Source of the DNA: Roseibacillus sp.
Lineage (GTDB): Bacteria; Verrucomicrobiota; Verrucomicrobiia; Verrucomicrobiales; Akkermansiaceae
Assembly (NCBI GenBank): GCA_002686085.1
Contig: NZAC01000049.1
Coordinates: forward strand, 124,001 to 188,000
DNA length: 64,000 bases
Reading direction: 5' to 3'
Position 1 is the stretch's first letter. Each line of letters begins with the position of its first letter. The translations under genes were made by a program, and so were the position numbers. Positions 16,613-25,962 of this stretch are shown here, piece by piece. Below the pieces are notes generated by a model. That model saw nothing but the letters and a program-made list of their open reading frames with translations, made no database searches and was not told the origin of the DNA.

Positions 16613-19567
16613 ATGTCGAAGGTCGATTTCGGTATTCAGCTTTTTGAATTCGTGGACAAGAATGTTCCTGTGGATGCGATTCGAATCCGAGGAGCACGGC
16701 AGCATAACCTTCGAAATATCGATCTCGATATTCCAAGGGGAAAGCTTGTTGTAGTCACAGGATTGAGCGGTAGCGGTAAATCAAGCCTCGCTTTTCATAC
16801 TCTGTACGCCGAGGGCCAGAGACGCTACGTTGAGAGTCTCAGCACTTATGCGCGGCAGTTTCTCGATCAGCTGGACAAGCCTGAGGTAGATGCGATCGAA
16901 GGACTCAGCCCGGCAATTGCGATCGAGCAGCGTGGAGCTGGTGCCAATCCGCGCTCGATTATCGCGACCGCCACGGAAATTCACGATTATCTTCGTGTTC
17001 TATATGCAGCCATCGGAGTTCCTCATGATCCGGAAACCGGAGAGCCACTGGAGCGTATGATGCCCGCAGACGTCGTGCAGAGCCTGATGGATAAACCAAA
17101 AGGGACAAAGGTTGTCCTGCTGTCTCCGATCGATCCGGAGGCTGCAATGGACATGCCGGCCCTTGTTGCAGATCTGCAGCGACAGGGATTTGTTCGGATG
17201 AGAGTAAACGGCGCTCTTCTTGAGGTGGAGGAGGCAGAAGCGCGCTGGTCGACGGCAGGGGAAACTCAAATCGATAAAATTGAGGTAGTGGTGGATCGAC
17301 TGGTAATACGTGAAGGAGTTGACAGCAGATTGGCAGACTCGGTTGAAACGGCCTTAAGGATTTGTGGCGCGGAGGCGATTGCATCACTGCAGATGTCCGA
17401 GTCAGGAGAGTGGGAGGATATATCGTTTCTGACGAGTTTCCGTAATCCTAGGACGGGCTTCGAAGTGCCTGAATTGAGTCCGCGGCACTTTTCCTTTAAC
17501 AGTCCCAAGGGTGCCTGCAGGACATGTCATGGACTCGGAAGTGAGCAATTCTGTGATCCCGATCTCGTTGTTCCTGATCGGGAGAAGTGGTTGAGTGATG
17601 GTGCGGTCAAGCTGCCTAAAAAAGGGGGGAAGGATACGAGCTGGCAAAGGGAGAGAGTAGAGGGATTGGCTAAATACTTTGGGGTGTCTGTCGATATTCC
17701 CTTTGATGATTTGCCTGAGACATTCCGGAATGCGCTGTTCTACGGTACCGGAGGAATGAAGATTCCGGTGCGGTTGCAGTCCAGAGGAAGAGTTTTTTCG
17801 AAAGAAATCGAATTCCACGGGATATGTCGGGACGTCGAGCGATTACATGAGGAGACGGGAAGTGATTCCATGAGAGCGCACATGGGGCGTTTTATGACAA
17901 CCCGTAGTTGTCAGGCATGTCATGGGCGGCGTTTACGGAAGGAGTTTCTTGCCGTGAAATTGGAAAATAGAGGAAAGGGGTGCATGCTTGGGATCGATCA
18001 ATTCTGTGAGCTTCCGATCGAGGAAGCTGCCGAATGGATGGAAAAGTTAAAAATCCCGGATGACCGTGAGGGAGCGGTGCGCCCGATCGTGGAGGAAATC
18101 TGTCGAAGATTGCGCTTTCTGCGGGAGGTCGGGCTGGGATACCTCGCGCTCGACCGGGGTGCGTCGACCCTGTCGGGGGGAGAGTTCCAGCGTATCAGAC
18201 TGGCCACTCAGCTGGGAGCAGGACTCTCGGGAGTCCTTTATGTCCTTGATGAACCAAGCATTGGACTTCATCCGGAGGATAATGCCCGCTTGATTGGAGC
18301 CTTGGAGTCGTTGAGGGATCTGGGCAACACGATCGTCGTGGTCGAGCATGATGAGGATATGATCCGGTCCGCGGATCACATTATTGAGTTGGGACCTGGT
18401 GCTGGCATGCACGGTGGTGAGCTCATTGCGGCGGGGAGTCTTGAGGATGTGATGGCGGAGGAAAATTCGCCTACGGGTCGCTGGTTGCGGGGCATGGGGC
18501 GGTATTTGGTTAAGAGTACTCGCGCAGGAAATCCTCTGGGAGTTGAAAGGCGCATCAGTGTGAGGGGTGCCCGGGAACATAATTTGAAAAATGTGGATGT
18601 GGAAATTCCCTTGGGAATGCTGGTGGCTGTGACTGGGCCGAGTGGGAGTGGGAAGTCCACGCTGGTGGACAACATTCTGAAACGGTCATTGGCAAGAACC
18701 TTGCAGGGTGCCAAAGCAGCTCCAGGTGATCATGACCGAGTTGAGGGTGTTGAATATATCGGCCGACTGGTGGTTGTTGATCAGGCTCCACTGGGGCGCT
18801 CTCCCCGCTCTAATCCTGCGACATATACCGGTGCATTTGATCATATCAGAGCTTTGTTCGCCCAGCTTCCTCTCTCTCGGCAGAGAGGCTACAGTGCAGG
18901 TCGTTTCAGTTTTAATATAAAGGGAGGACGGTGCGAAAAATGCCAGGGAGGAGGTGCGCTACGGATCGATATGCATTTTCTTAATGATGCCTTCGTCTCC
19001 TGTGACTCTTGTGGTGGAAGGCGATATAATCGAGAGACTTTGGAGGTGACCTACAAAGGCCGCAGTATTGCTGATATCCTGGATTTGACCGCAGAAGAAG
19101 CTGCAGAGTTCTTTAAAAAAGTGCCAAGACTAAGCCCCTTGCTGTCGGCTCTCTGCGAGGTGGGACTGGGTTATCTCAGACTAGGGCAGTCAGCGAATAC
19201 GTTGTCTGGAGGAGAAGCTCAGCGTATTAAATTAGCGGCAGAACTCGCCAAGACTTCTCAGGAAGGAGTGCTTTATCTTCTCGATGAACCTACGACCGGA
19301 TTGCACCATGATGATGTGGTAGTTCTGCTCGGAGTACTGCAGCGTCTGAGGGATGCGGGACACTCAGTGGTGGTGATTGAGCATAATATGGAGATAGTGG
19401 CAGCTTCGGATTGGGTTATTGACCTAGGGCCGGGAGGGGGGCGGCACGGGGGCGAGGTTGTCGCCGTGGGGTCGCCCGGAGATCTGATCGCAACGGAAGG
19501 GTCTCCAACCGGAAAATGGCTTGCGAAAGCTGAGAGAGAGGTTGAGAAGTCAAAGAGTATCAGCTAG
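16613..19567 (+). CDS. uvrA: excinuclease ABC subunit A
   Basis: Damage-recognition ATPase of nucleotide excision repair. It has two ABC modules: first Walker [10 protein letters not shown], second GPSGSGKST; signature motifs [12 protein letters not shown] and [12 protein letters not shown]; Walker [11 protein letters not shown] and [10 protein letters not shown]. Zinc-binding cysteines lie in CRTCHGLG with SCQACHG, and in CEKCQGGG with CDSCGG. At 984 residues it is somewhat longer than E. coli UvrA (940), partly from about 20 extra N-terminal residues. It is divergent from trpF. The ECF sigma gene starts 13 bp after its stop. Confidence 0.97.
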   Translation: MSKVDFGIQLFEFVDKNVPVDAIRIRGARQHNLRNIDLDIPRGKLVVVTGLSGSGKSSLAFHTLYAEGQRRYVESLSTYARQFLDQLDKPEVDAIEGLSPAIAIEQRGAGANPRSIIATATEIHDYLRVLYAAIGVPHDPETGEPLERMMPADVVQSLMDKPKGTKVVLLSPIDPEAAMDMPALVADLQRQGFVRMRVNGALLEVEEAEARWSTAGETQIDKIEVVVDRLVIREGVDSRLADSVETALRICGAEAIASLQMSESGEWEDISFLTSFRNPRTGFEVPELSPRHFSFNSPKGACRTCHGLGSEQFCDPDLVVPDREKWLSDGAVKLPKKGGKDTSWQRERVEGLAKYFGVSVDIPFDDLPETFRNALFYGTGGMKIPVRLQSRGRVFSKEIEFHGICRDVERLHEETGSDSMRAHMGRFMTTRSCQACHGRRLRKEFLAVKLENRGKGCMLGIDQFCELPIEEAAEWMEKLKIPDDREGAVRPIVEEICRRLRFLREVGLGYLALDRGASTLSGGEFQRIRLATQLGAGLSGVLYVLDEPSIGLHPEDNARLIGALESLRDLGNTIVVVEHDEDMIRSADHIIELGPGAGMHGGELIAAGSLEDVMAEENSPTGRWLRGMGRYLVKSTRAGNPLGVERRISVRGAREHNLKNVDVEIPLGMLVAVTGPSGSGKSTLVDNILKRSLARTLQGAKAAPGDHDRVEGVEYIGRLVVVDQAPLGRSPRSNPATYTGAFDHIRALFAQLPLSRQRGYSAGRFSFNIKGGRCEKCQGGGALRIDMHFLNDAFVSCDSCGGRRYNRETLEVTYKGRSIADILDLTAEEAAEFFKKVPRLSPLLSALCEVGLGYLRLGQSANTLSGGEAQRIKLAAELAKTSQEGVLYLLDEPTTGLHHDDVVVLLGVLQRLRDAGHSVVVIEHNMEIVAASDWVIDLGPGGGRHGGEVVAVGSPGDLIATEGSPTGKWLAKAEREVEKSKSIS

Positions 19568-19580
19568 TATACAGCAATTC

Positions 19581-20147
19581 ATGAACCATGTTGGTATGTA
19601 TGTGAGGAAGGAAGAGAGCTCCTACTGGGGGGAGTGGCTCCGTGAAAACGGGTCCAGACTGCTTCTGTTCGCGCGTCAGCAGACGCGACGACCGGAAGAT
19701 GCCGAGGATGTTCTTCAAGAGGCTCTGGTCAAGCTGGCTCGAAAGGTGGAGGAACGCAGTTTCGTTGGTGGGCAGAAGGCCTGGATGCCATTTCTGTATA
19801 CCCAGATCCGAAGAGAGGCCATTGATCTTGGACGGCGAAATGACCGGAGGAAACGGAGGGAGGATATTGTCGTTGAAGATCGTGCCCTTCAAGACGGCCC
19901 GGACGAGGATTGGTTTGAGTGCGCGGGGTATGACGATGAGCGGCGGGTCCTGCTGGAAGCAGCCTTGAAAGGGCTTCCGGGTAAGTTTTCGGAGGTCATT
20001 CTGATGAAAATATGGGGAGGGCAGACATTTGCTGAGATTGGTGATATTTTAGAGATTTCAATGAACACGGTGGCCTCCCGGTATCGCTATGGTATTGACG
20101 CACTAAAAAAGAAGCTCTCTGGTGCAAGATTCCGGGGAGATCTGTAG
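19581..20147 (+). CDS. ECF-family RNA polymerase sigma factor
   Basis: Two-domain sigma-70 family regulator. Region 2 is recognisable in EDAEDVLQEALVKLARKV, followed by PFLYTQIRREAIDLGRR. Region 4 helix-turn-helix is LPGKFSEVILMKIWGGQTFAEIGDILEISMNTV read in two parts across about residues 133-168, and ends in ALKKKL. It is open from 19521 inside uvrA; ATG 19581 gives 188 residues, the normal ECF length. A membrane protein gene follows 58 bp later and a secreted PDZ protein after that. This arrangement resembles sigma/anti-sigma/sensor modules, so the sigma factor probably responds to an envelope signal. Confidence 0.9.
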   Translation: MNHVGMYVRKEESSYWGEWLRENGSRLLLFARQQTRRPEDAEDVLQEALVKLARKVEERSFVGGQKAWMPFLYTQIRREAIDLGRRNDRRKRREDIVVEDRALQDGPDEDWFECAGYDDERRVLLEAALKGLPGKFSEVILMKIWGGQTFAEIGDILEISMNTVASRYRYGIDALKKKLSGARFRGDL

Positions 20148-20205
20148 GTGAAGACAACCCAGATAAAGCCCGATATTGGGATTGTTCCCGACCACAAATA
20201 GTAAA

Positions 20206-20769
20206 ATGGACCCGGAGTTGCAGAAGATTGAAGCTGAGCTCGAGCGCATGGCCCCGGGGAGTATGCCTGAGGGGATGATCAGCAGGATGGAGGCTGCAAT
20301 GGAGGGGTGGAAGGATGTTTCCTGGCAGGATGAGGAGGCCAAGGTGGTTCCTTTTCCCCGGGCTGAAGAAAAGTGTGTGCCACAGGAACAAAAGAGCGGA
20401 AAGCCTCTTTGGGCAGCGGTTGCAGGGATGGCACTGCTGGGTGCGGTTGCGGGCATGGTGCTAATTCCTGAGCCACTTCCGACCGAGATCTCGAGTAATC
20501 GTCTGGATAATGACAAAAGCAGTAAGGCGCCGGGAGTGACGCTCCCGCCCGGCACAGTGCAAACCATTGAGTTGGCACCCAAGACCGCAAAGAGGACAAT
20601 CGTTGACGCAACGGAGAGAAACGTGATTATTCCCAATGGGGCAATGCCACTACGGCTGATGCGGGTGGATCTTGTCGACCGGGTGATGTTTTCGAGTCCG
20701 GGAGGAGAAGAATTCCATCTTGAGGTGCCCTCCGTGAACTACCGGTTGGTGCCAGCTCCGACAGACTGA
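20206..20769 (+). CDS. single-pass membrane protein, possible anti-sigma factor
   Basis: I do not recognise a family. From ATG 20206 it has 187 residues: an acidic, helical cytoplasmic part of about 70 residues (DPELQKIEAELERM), one membrane segment (about 76-94, LWAAVAGMALLGAVAGMVLI) and an extracytoplasmic domain of about 90 residues (PPGTVQTIELAPKTAKRTIV; PSVNYRLVPAPTD). Single-pass topology directly downstream of an ECF sigma gene is what an anti-sigma factor would show. There is no zinc-binding HxxxCxxC motif (ZAS), so it would be an atypical one. It could instead be an envelope protein controlled by the sigma factor. Confidence 0.75.
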   Translation: MDPELQKIEAELERMAPGSMPEGMISRMEAAMEGWKDVSWQDEEAKVVPFPRAEEKCVPQEQKSGKPLWAAVAGMALLGAVAGMVLIPEPLPTEISSNRLDNDKSSKAPGVTLPPGTVQTIELAPKTAKRTIVDATERNVIIPNGAMPLRLMRVDLVDRVMFSSPGGEEFHLEVPSVNYRLVPAPTD

Positions 20770-21033
20770 TGAAGAAATTGTCCAGAAGCAGGTTTCTGGT
20801 TGGCAAAGGAGCGCCTTTGAATCTGCCCTTTTTAGCATCGTGTGTACAAGGAAGAGGACTTCCTGAGTCGACGAAGTGGTTCTCCGTGATGCTTCGCCCC
20901 CATGATTTGGTAAGGCGTGGCTCAGATAGCCCTGGGGCAATTCCTGAATTATTCTCGTGATCGATTTTTGACAGTGAATTAAACAAGAGGCTGCGCGGAT
21001 GACGCTGCCTACACCAGACACAATCTATCATAC

Positions 21034-22050
21034 ATGAAGGCTCCAATTCTTATTTCGTTTTCGGTTATGCTCTGCGGTTCCTCGCTGTTCGGTATCGAGC
21101 GACCCAAGTCTCTTGATTCAGACAAGCGGCGCGTGCCCGCCGGACAGGTTGACAACGGGATTAAAGAAGGAGGCGCGGAGGGTGCTGCTGAGATGTTGCC
21201 GCAGGAAGAGCATGGAAAGGCAGCCTGGCTCGGAGTTCTGACGAAGCCAGTTAGTGAGACTCTTCGGATCCATCTGGATGTGGAGGAAGGGGTAGTCCTT
21301 GACTATGTGGCTCCGGATAGTCCGGCTTCAAAGGCGGGGTTGCGCCAGCACGATATTCTGCTCGCAGTTGAAGGAAAGGCGGTTTCCAGTCAGCAGGACC
21401 TGCGGGCAGCGATTCAGGGGCATAGACCCGGCGACAAGGTGAATTTGCAGGTGATCGTTCAGGGAGGAAAGGGAGAGCGGGAGGTAGAAATGGCGGAGCG
21501 TCCGAAGGGCGACCCGGAGGTGCCGCGTGGCAACCCACGCGGCGATCAGCCTTTTGGATTTCCGTTTGGAGACCTTCCCGAACTGCCAGGTGGCCTCGGC
21601 GATTTCATTCCGGGTGGAGGCGAAGACTTTCAGCGAGAGCTGGAAGGTCATATGAAGAGATTTGAGAAGCAGCTGCGGGAGATGGAACGCGGGGGAGGAG
21701 GGTTCAAGCTTGATTTCGATCTTTTCGATGACCTCCAGAGAGGAAATGGCGAGGGTGGGGCATTCAACTTTAACTTTAAATCCTCGAGCAGCGTCAAGTT
21801 CGTGGATGAGCACGGAAGTGTCGTTCTAAAAACGACGGATGGTGGAAAGGAAGTTACCGTCAGAGATGTGGAGGGGGAGATCGTCTTTGAAGGGCCATGG
21901 GATAATGATCAAGACAAGGCGGCGGCGCCGCAGGATATTCGAGAGCGGCTCGATGTGATGCTCCAGCAGAACCGATTCAAGTTTCGTCTCGATCAGATTC
22001 CGGAGCCTGATGTGGAAATTCCTGATAACGAGGAGCGCGGTCTGGAATAG
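21034..22050 (+). CDS. exported PDZ-domain protein
   Basis: Signal peptide (ISFSVMLCGSSLFG) followed by a charged linker and one PDZ domain at about residues 65-150 (WLGVLTKPVSETLR; VVLDYVAPDSPASKAGLRQHDILLAV; LRAAIQGHRPGDKV), as in DegP/DegS/HtrA and S41 proteases. No protease domain is attached. The rest is Gly/Pro-rich, then a helical acidic segment (EDFQRELEGHMKRFEKQLREM) and a beta-rich C-terminal part (SSVKFVDEHGSVVLKTTDG). It lies 264 bp after the membrane protein of the sigma module. It may present peptides or bind C-termini of misfolded envelope proteins; this is inference. Confidence 0.85.
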   Translation: MKAPILISFSVMLCGSSLFGIERPKSLDSDKRRVPAGQVDNGIKEGGAEGAAEMLPQEEHGKAAWLGVLTKPVSETLRIHLDVEEGVVLDYVAPDSPASKAGLRQHDILLAVEGKAVSSQQDLRAAIQGHRPGDKVNLQVIVQGGKGEREVEMAERPKGDPEVPRGNPRGDQPFGFPFGDLPELPGGLGDFIPGGGEDFQRELEGHMKRFEKQLREMERGGGGFKLDFDLFDDLQRGNGEGGAFNFNFKSSSSVKFVDEHGSVVLKTTDGGKEVTVRDVEGEIVFEGPWDNDQDKAAAPQDIRERLDVMLQQNRFKFRLDQIPEPDVEIPDNEERGLE

Positions 22051-22118
22051 GCCTCATGCGGCAAGTTGGAGTCAGCAGGCGCTGTGTTCCGAGGTCAGCT
22101 ATTGCGCCCACGTGTATG

Positions 22119-23018
22119 CTAGATCTCCACAAGGATACTCTTGAGGTATTGATCCCCAGTAAAATCGGGAGGCATTGGAAATTCAGACGTTCGAGATGCA
22201 GATGGTATTGCGGCTTCTACAATCCTGCTGAACGCGGTGCGTGAAAGGCGTTGACAGTTCGTGGTGCAAAGGAGCCATCCATTCGGCGAGAGACAAGCGA
22301 TTGCCAGCGAGATCAGGTGGCCATAGTGGTCCTCAGCTTGAAACACCTTTCCATTCTGATCCCTCGAAAAAGTAGGAGGATCCAAGATGATTCCGGTAAA
22401 GCGGCGTTTCTGTCTGGCGAAGCGCTGAAGCCAGTGAAAGGTATCGCCCTTACAGAAGTATTGTGAGGATGGATCAACGCCGTTGAGCTCCATGTTTCTG
22501 CGTGCCCAATCGATGTAAGGTTGGGAAAGGTCAAGGGTGGTTGTGGTGGCGCCTGCAAGGGCGGCACAAACGGAAAAAGCGCCTGTGTAAGCGAAGGTGT
22601 TGAGTATGGTGTCGCCTGGTTGGCAGCGATCTCGCACTCGTCTTCGATTGTCCCTCTGGTCAAGAAAGATGCCTTGAGAGTATCCGGATTGGAAGCTGAC
22701 GAGATAACGAACTCCCTGCTCCGAAATTTCGAAAGAGTTCTCAACGGGAGTTCCGGATATCAGAGCCGGTGATTTACGGTCCTTCTGATCAAGTCGCTTC
22801 CAGTATGTGGTTACCGCCGGAGCGAGGCTGGAAGCCCAGTCTCTGAGCTCTGGGAGAAGTTCAGGAAAAGATGTCGAGATCAGGCGCCGACCAGCGAATT
22901 CGTCAACATAAATACCGGGTAGATCATCTCCGATACCGTCCACAAGACGGAATGAATCGGTATCACCCAAAGACAGGGTTGATCGGATGTTCTCGGAAGT
23001 TTCTATCTTGCCAACCAT
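22119..23018 (-). CDS. class I SAM-dependent rRNA methyltransferase (RlmI-like, no PUA domain)
   Basis: Methyltransferase related to RlmI/COG1092 proteins that make 5-methylcytosine in 23S rRNA. The SAM-binding motif is TILNTFAYTGAFSV, the acidic loop is TTLDLSQPYIDWA, and motif IV is IILDPPTFSRD. GIFLDQRDNRR, which precedes motif I in this family, is present. At 299 residues it lacks the N-terminal PUA RNA-binding domain of RlmI (about 396 aa), so target recognition must differ or the true target may not be the RlmI site. It is convergent with the PDZ gene. Confidence 0.85.
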   Translation of the reverse strand: MVGKIETSENIRSTLSLGDTDSFRLVDGIGDDLPGIYVDEFAGRRLISTSFPELLPELRDWASSLAPAVTTYWKRLDQKDRKSPALISGTPVENSFEISEQGVRYLVSFQSGYSQGIFLDQRDNRRRVRDRCQPGDTILNTFAYTGAFSVCAALAGATTTTLDLSQPYIDWARRNMELNGVDPSSQYFCKGDTFHWLQRFARQKRRFTGIILDPPTFSRDQNGKVFQAEDHYGHLISLAIACLSPNGWLLCTTNCQRLSRTAFSRIVEAAIPSASRTSEFPMPPDFTGDQYLKSILVEI

Positions 23019-23138
23019 GGGAGTGCCGGGATTGATCTTCGCGGTATCAGGGAGGATGCAGGAAATTTGCGGAAATCCTGTGGATCAAAGTGCTAAAACG
23101 ATTGGAATCATTTTACGATCATCAATACTTCTCCGCGG

Positions 23139-25109
23139 ATGAGCAATTGGAGGATAGAGCTGGCAGAAGCCACGCGAACCGGCAGGCTTCTTGAGGAGGC
23201 AGAGGAAAATATAGGCCTTCTTCTGGCCGGTAGCAGCGATCCTAGCGCTGAGGAAACGGTTTCGGAGCTGGTTAAAGGCGGGCATTGGGAAGAGTTGAAT
23301 GACCGGTTCTACAGGACATTAGCCTTCGGAACGGGTGGAATGAGGGGGCGGACAATTGGAAGAGTTGTCACCGCCGCAGAGCGAGGTAGCCGGGGCGCCT
23401 CAGAACGGCCGGAGGTGCCCTGTCATGGTACGGCTACGATGAACTTCTATAATCTGAACCGGGCGATCCGTGGCTTTATCGCCTACTTGAAGAACAATCT
23501 GAATGATACGGGAGAGCACCGCAGGCCAGTTTTTGTGATTGCCCATGACACACGCCATTTTTCTGCAGAATTTGGTAGGTATTGCGGGAATGTGTGCGCG
23601 GATCTGGGGTGTGATGCTTATGTTTTTGACGGTCCCAGATCCACGCCGGAACTTTCTTTCGCGCTGCGACAACTGGGGGCAGACGGCGGGGTGGTGCTGA
23701 CTGCGAGCCATAACCCGGCGCAGGACAATGGGTTCAAGGCTTACTACAATGATGGGGGACAGATCGTGGAGCCTCATGCGGCCGGCATCATGGAAGAGGT
23801 GAATAGTCTCGTGAGCGATAGCTACGAGGCTCTTGCTGAGCCGGAGAGAGGCACTGTCTACTCCCTCGGAAAGGAGATGGACGAGCAATACATGCTGAGA
23901 TTGGAGAAGAATCTTCTGGCTCCGGAACTGCTCGAGGGACGTCCGGCAAAGGTGGTCTATACCAACCTTCATGGAACTGGAGGGTGGATCGTCGTCCCGA
24001 TGCTACGAAAATTGGGATTCGAGGTCTTTACAGTGGCAGAGCAGGATTCGCAGGACGGGGCCTTTCCTACGGTGGAGTCTCCGAACCCAGAGAATGCCGC
24101 GGCTCTGGAGAAAGCCATTAAGCTGGCAAAAGAGATCGGAGCAGACGCGGTGATCGGGACAGATCCAGACTGCGACAGGATGGGAGTGGCAGTTCGTAAT
24201 AGCGTGGGCGACATGCAGTTACTCACTGGCAACCAGATTGGAACTCTTCTGGCGTGGTATCGGATCAAAACTTACTGTGAAAAAGGTATAATAACCGAGT
24301 CGAATAGAAGCCGGGCGACTCTTATTAAGACGTTTGTTACAACCGATTTTCAAACTGCTGTTGCGCGTCATTATGGAATCGGCGTTGTGAATACATTGAC
24401 GGGCTTCAAATATATCGGAGAGAAGCTCCGCAAATATGAGGAAGCCGTTCCTGCTGAGAAGCGGGTAAACTACAGCTCTCTCGATGAAGAAACAACCCGG
24501 GCTCTGCGACTGGAATACTCCCGGTTCTTCGTGTTTGGGGGTGAGGAGAGTTATGGATATCTCGGAAGTGACTTTGTCCGGGACAAGGATGGGAATGGCT
24601 CGGTAGTAATGTTCGCTGAGTTAGCTGCTTTTGCGATGAGTAAGGGGAAGTGTATAACGGATCTTCTAGATGAGCTTTACCAGCAGTTCGGTTTCTATCA
24701 CGAGCTCAACACCCACATTGTATTGGACGGCGCCGAGGGGGCAGTCAAAATTGCTGGTCTGGCAGAGTCATATTCCACCGATCCACCATCGTCCATTGAT
24801 GGAATAGATGTGGTGAAAGTCCAAGATTTCAGTCAAGAGGAGATCTTCGATGAAGAAGGAGACCGTATTCCGAAGACAGGGATGATCATGCTTACTCTTG
24901 CAGACGGAAGACGCCTCGCAATCCGCCCATCCGGGACGGAACCTAAGATTAAATTTTACCTCTTTGGGAGTGGGCCGCCTGAGCCAGCCGACCTTGAAGT
25001 CAGTAAGTCGGTGGTTCGGACGGCGGTCGAAATGCTCTGGCAGGCCGTGGAATCAGATGCGCGCAGCCGTATGGACTCGCTGGGTGCGCCGGAAACAAAC
25101 GCCGAATAG
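23139..25109 (+). CDS. phosphoglucomutase/phosphomannomutase (PGM2-like)
   Basis: Alpha-D-phosphohexomutase that interconverts hexose 1- and 6-phosphates. GTGGMRGRTIG is near the N-terminus, the active-site phosphoserine loop is TASHNPAQDNGFK, the Mg loop is IGTDPDCDRMGVA, the sugar-binding loop is FGGEESYGYLGSDF, and the phosphate-binding loop is RPSGTEPKIKFY. All four domains are complete. At 656 residues it is somewhat longer than most PGM2/PgcA proteins (about 580-615). The ATG at 23139 matches the family start. Glucose versus mannose or phosphopentose preference cannot be read here. Confidence 0.93.
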   Translation: MSNWRIELAEATRTGRLLEEAEENIGLLLAGSSDPSAEETVSELVKGGHWEELNDRFYRTLAFGTGGMRGRTIGRVVTAAERGSRGASERPEVPCHGTATMNFYNLNRAIRGFIAYLKNNLNDTGEHRRPVFVIAHDTRHFSAEFGRYCGNVCADLGCDAYVFDGPRSTPELSFALRQLGADGGVVLTASHNPAQDNGFKAYYNDGGQIVEPHAAGIMEEVNSLVSDSYEALAEPERGTVYSLGKEMDEQYMLRLEKNLLAPELLEGRPAKVVYTNLHGTGGWIVVPMLRKLGFEVFTVAEQDSQDGAFPTVESPNPENAAALEKAIKLAKEIGADAVIGTDPDCDRMGVAVRNSVGDMQLLTGNQIGTLLAWYRIKTYCEKGIITESNRSRATLIKTFVTTDFQTAVARHYGIGVVNTLTGFKYIGEKLRKYEEAVPAEKRVNYSSLDEETTRALRLEYSRFFVFGGEESYGYLGSDFVRDKDGNGSVVMFAELAAFAMSKGKCITDLLDELYQQFGFYHELNTHIVLDGAEGAVKIAGLAESYSTDPPSSIDGIDVVKVQDFSQEEIFDEEGDRIPKTGMIMLTLADGRRLAIRPSGTEPKIKFYLFGSGPPEPADLEVSKSVVRTAVEMLWQAVESDARSRMDSLGAPETNAE

Positions 25110-25129
25110 GAGACCTTCAGAAGAGAAAG

Positions 25130-25852
25130 TCAAACCCTGCGCCAGGTGGCGGCGTATCCCCGGGTGTCGAGATGGATAAAGGTCGGATAGAGTCCAATGC
25201 CACCTCGGAAAAAGCCCTCTCTGCGTAATTGCAAAGCGGTGTCGAAAGCTTTTTTTGGTGAACAAAAATAGACAAGGTCCAGAGCCTGGTTCCGTGTGTG
25301 GTATGAACCCTTGACCGCTCCGGGGACTTTGGCGTTGTAGCTGGGACTTCGGTAACCTGAGGTGATCCTGCACAAGGGCGTCTGAAGGCGCTCACGAAGT
25401 TCGTCGGCAACCTTCAGAGTCGGGGAGAGTTTTTCCCAGAGTTTGACGGGTGGGAGCGTATTCTCGACTCCGTCCATTACGCCCCGGTGAGGATCAATAA
25501 TTTCCTCGGCCGAGAGATGGCGAAGGCCAAGGCTGAGGAGGAAGTCTCTAAAGGACTCCTCCAGTTCGAGAGGGCGTCCCGTGGGAGGATTGGGCTCGGT
25601 CTCCAAGGGAGCGTCAGGACAGGACGGGGGCTCCTGCTGGTCCGCGAGATTTTGAGTAGGAGTGGGAGTGGGATTGGGAGTGGGATTGGGAGGAGCGAGA
25701 GTAACAAGGCCCTGTTGCTTAGTGGCTGCAAGGTGGCGGGGGAGATGGAGCAGTTTGCGGCCTGCACAGAGGGCGGATAGCGCACCGAAACCCAGAACCG
25801 AACCGGACTGGAGAAATCGCCTTCGCTGAAGGGTGGCGCGGGAGATATTCAT
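25130..25852 (-). CDS. Tat-exported M15/DUF882-like peptidase
   Basis: The N-terminus has a twin-arginine signal (QRRRFLQSG) and hydrophobic core (LGFGALSALCAG). A Pro/Thr/Asn-rich linker follows (about residues 50-70). The C-terminal domain resembles peptidase M15/DUF882 (YcbK-like) enzymes that cut peptidoglycan peptides: ITSGYRSPSYN, SYHTRNQALDLVYF (His and Asp zinc ligands) and FIHLDTRG (His zinc ligand). Its 240 residues fit. The family often acts on cell-wall crosslinks; the exact bond cut is unknown. It is convergent with the phosphohexomutase gene 20 bp away. Confidence 0.82.
   Translation of the reverse strand: MNISRATLQRRRFLQSGSVLGFGALSALCAGRKLLHLPRHLAATKQQGLVTLAPPNPTPNPTPTPTQNLADQQEPPSCPDAPLETEPNPPTGRPLELEESFRDFLLSLGLRHLSAEEIIDPHRGVMDGVENTLPPVKLWEKLSPTLKVADELRERLQTPLCRITSGYRSPSYNAKVPGAVKGSYHTRNQALDLVYFCSPKKAFDTALQLRREGFFRGGIGLYPTFIHLDTRGYAATWRRV
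25659..25694. repeat. short GC-rich tandem repeat coding for a Pro/Thr linker
   Basis: Imperfect copies of a 12-base unit (GGATTGGGAGTG) stand in tandem. On the minus strand they encode the PNPTPNPTPTPT linker of the M15-like peptidase. Such linkers vary in length between strains because of slippage; here all copies keep the reading frame. Confidence 0.7.
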
Positions 25853-25962
25853 GACGAACAGCCTACCGGCAAATTACTACGCCTTTCTTAAGTAATTGGA
25901 AGTCTGAAAACGGGGAATAGAGAATTGTGCTTGTTCCGCGGGGTGGCGAGACTCCGCTCTCG

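Noticed and set aside
16586-16705. Upstream extension of trpF overlapping uvrA
   Set aside because: The extra residues are not like TrpF and would overlap the well-supported uvrA start; GTG 16585 gives normal length.
20769-20960. 63-residue frame whose ATG overlaps the stop of the possible anti-sigma gene
   Set aside because: The overlap (TGATG) looks like coupling, but the product has no hydrophobic core, no recognisable motif and a composition unlike its neighbours; probably chance.
25659-25694. CRISPR-like repeats
   Set aside because: The repeats are 12 bp, contiguous, without spacers, and code in frame for a Pro/Thr linker.
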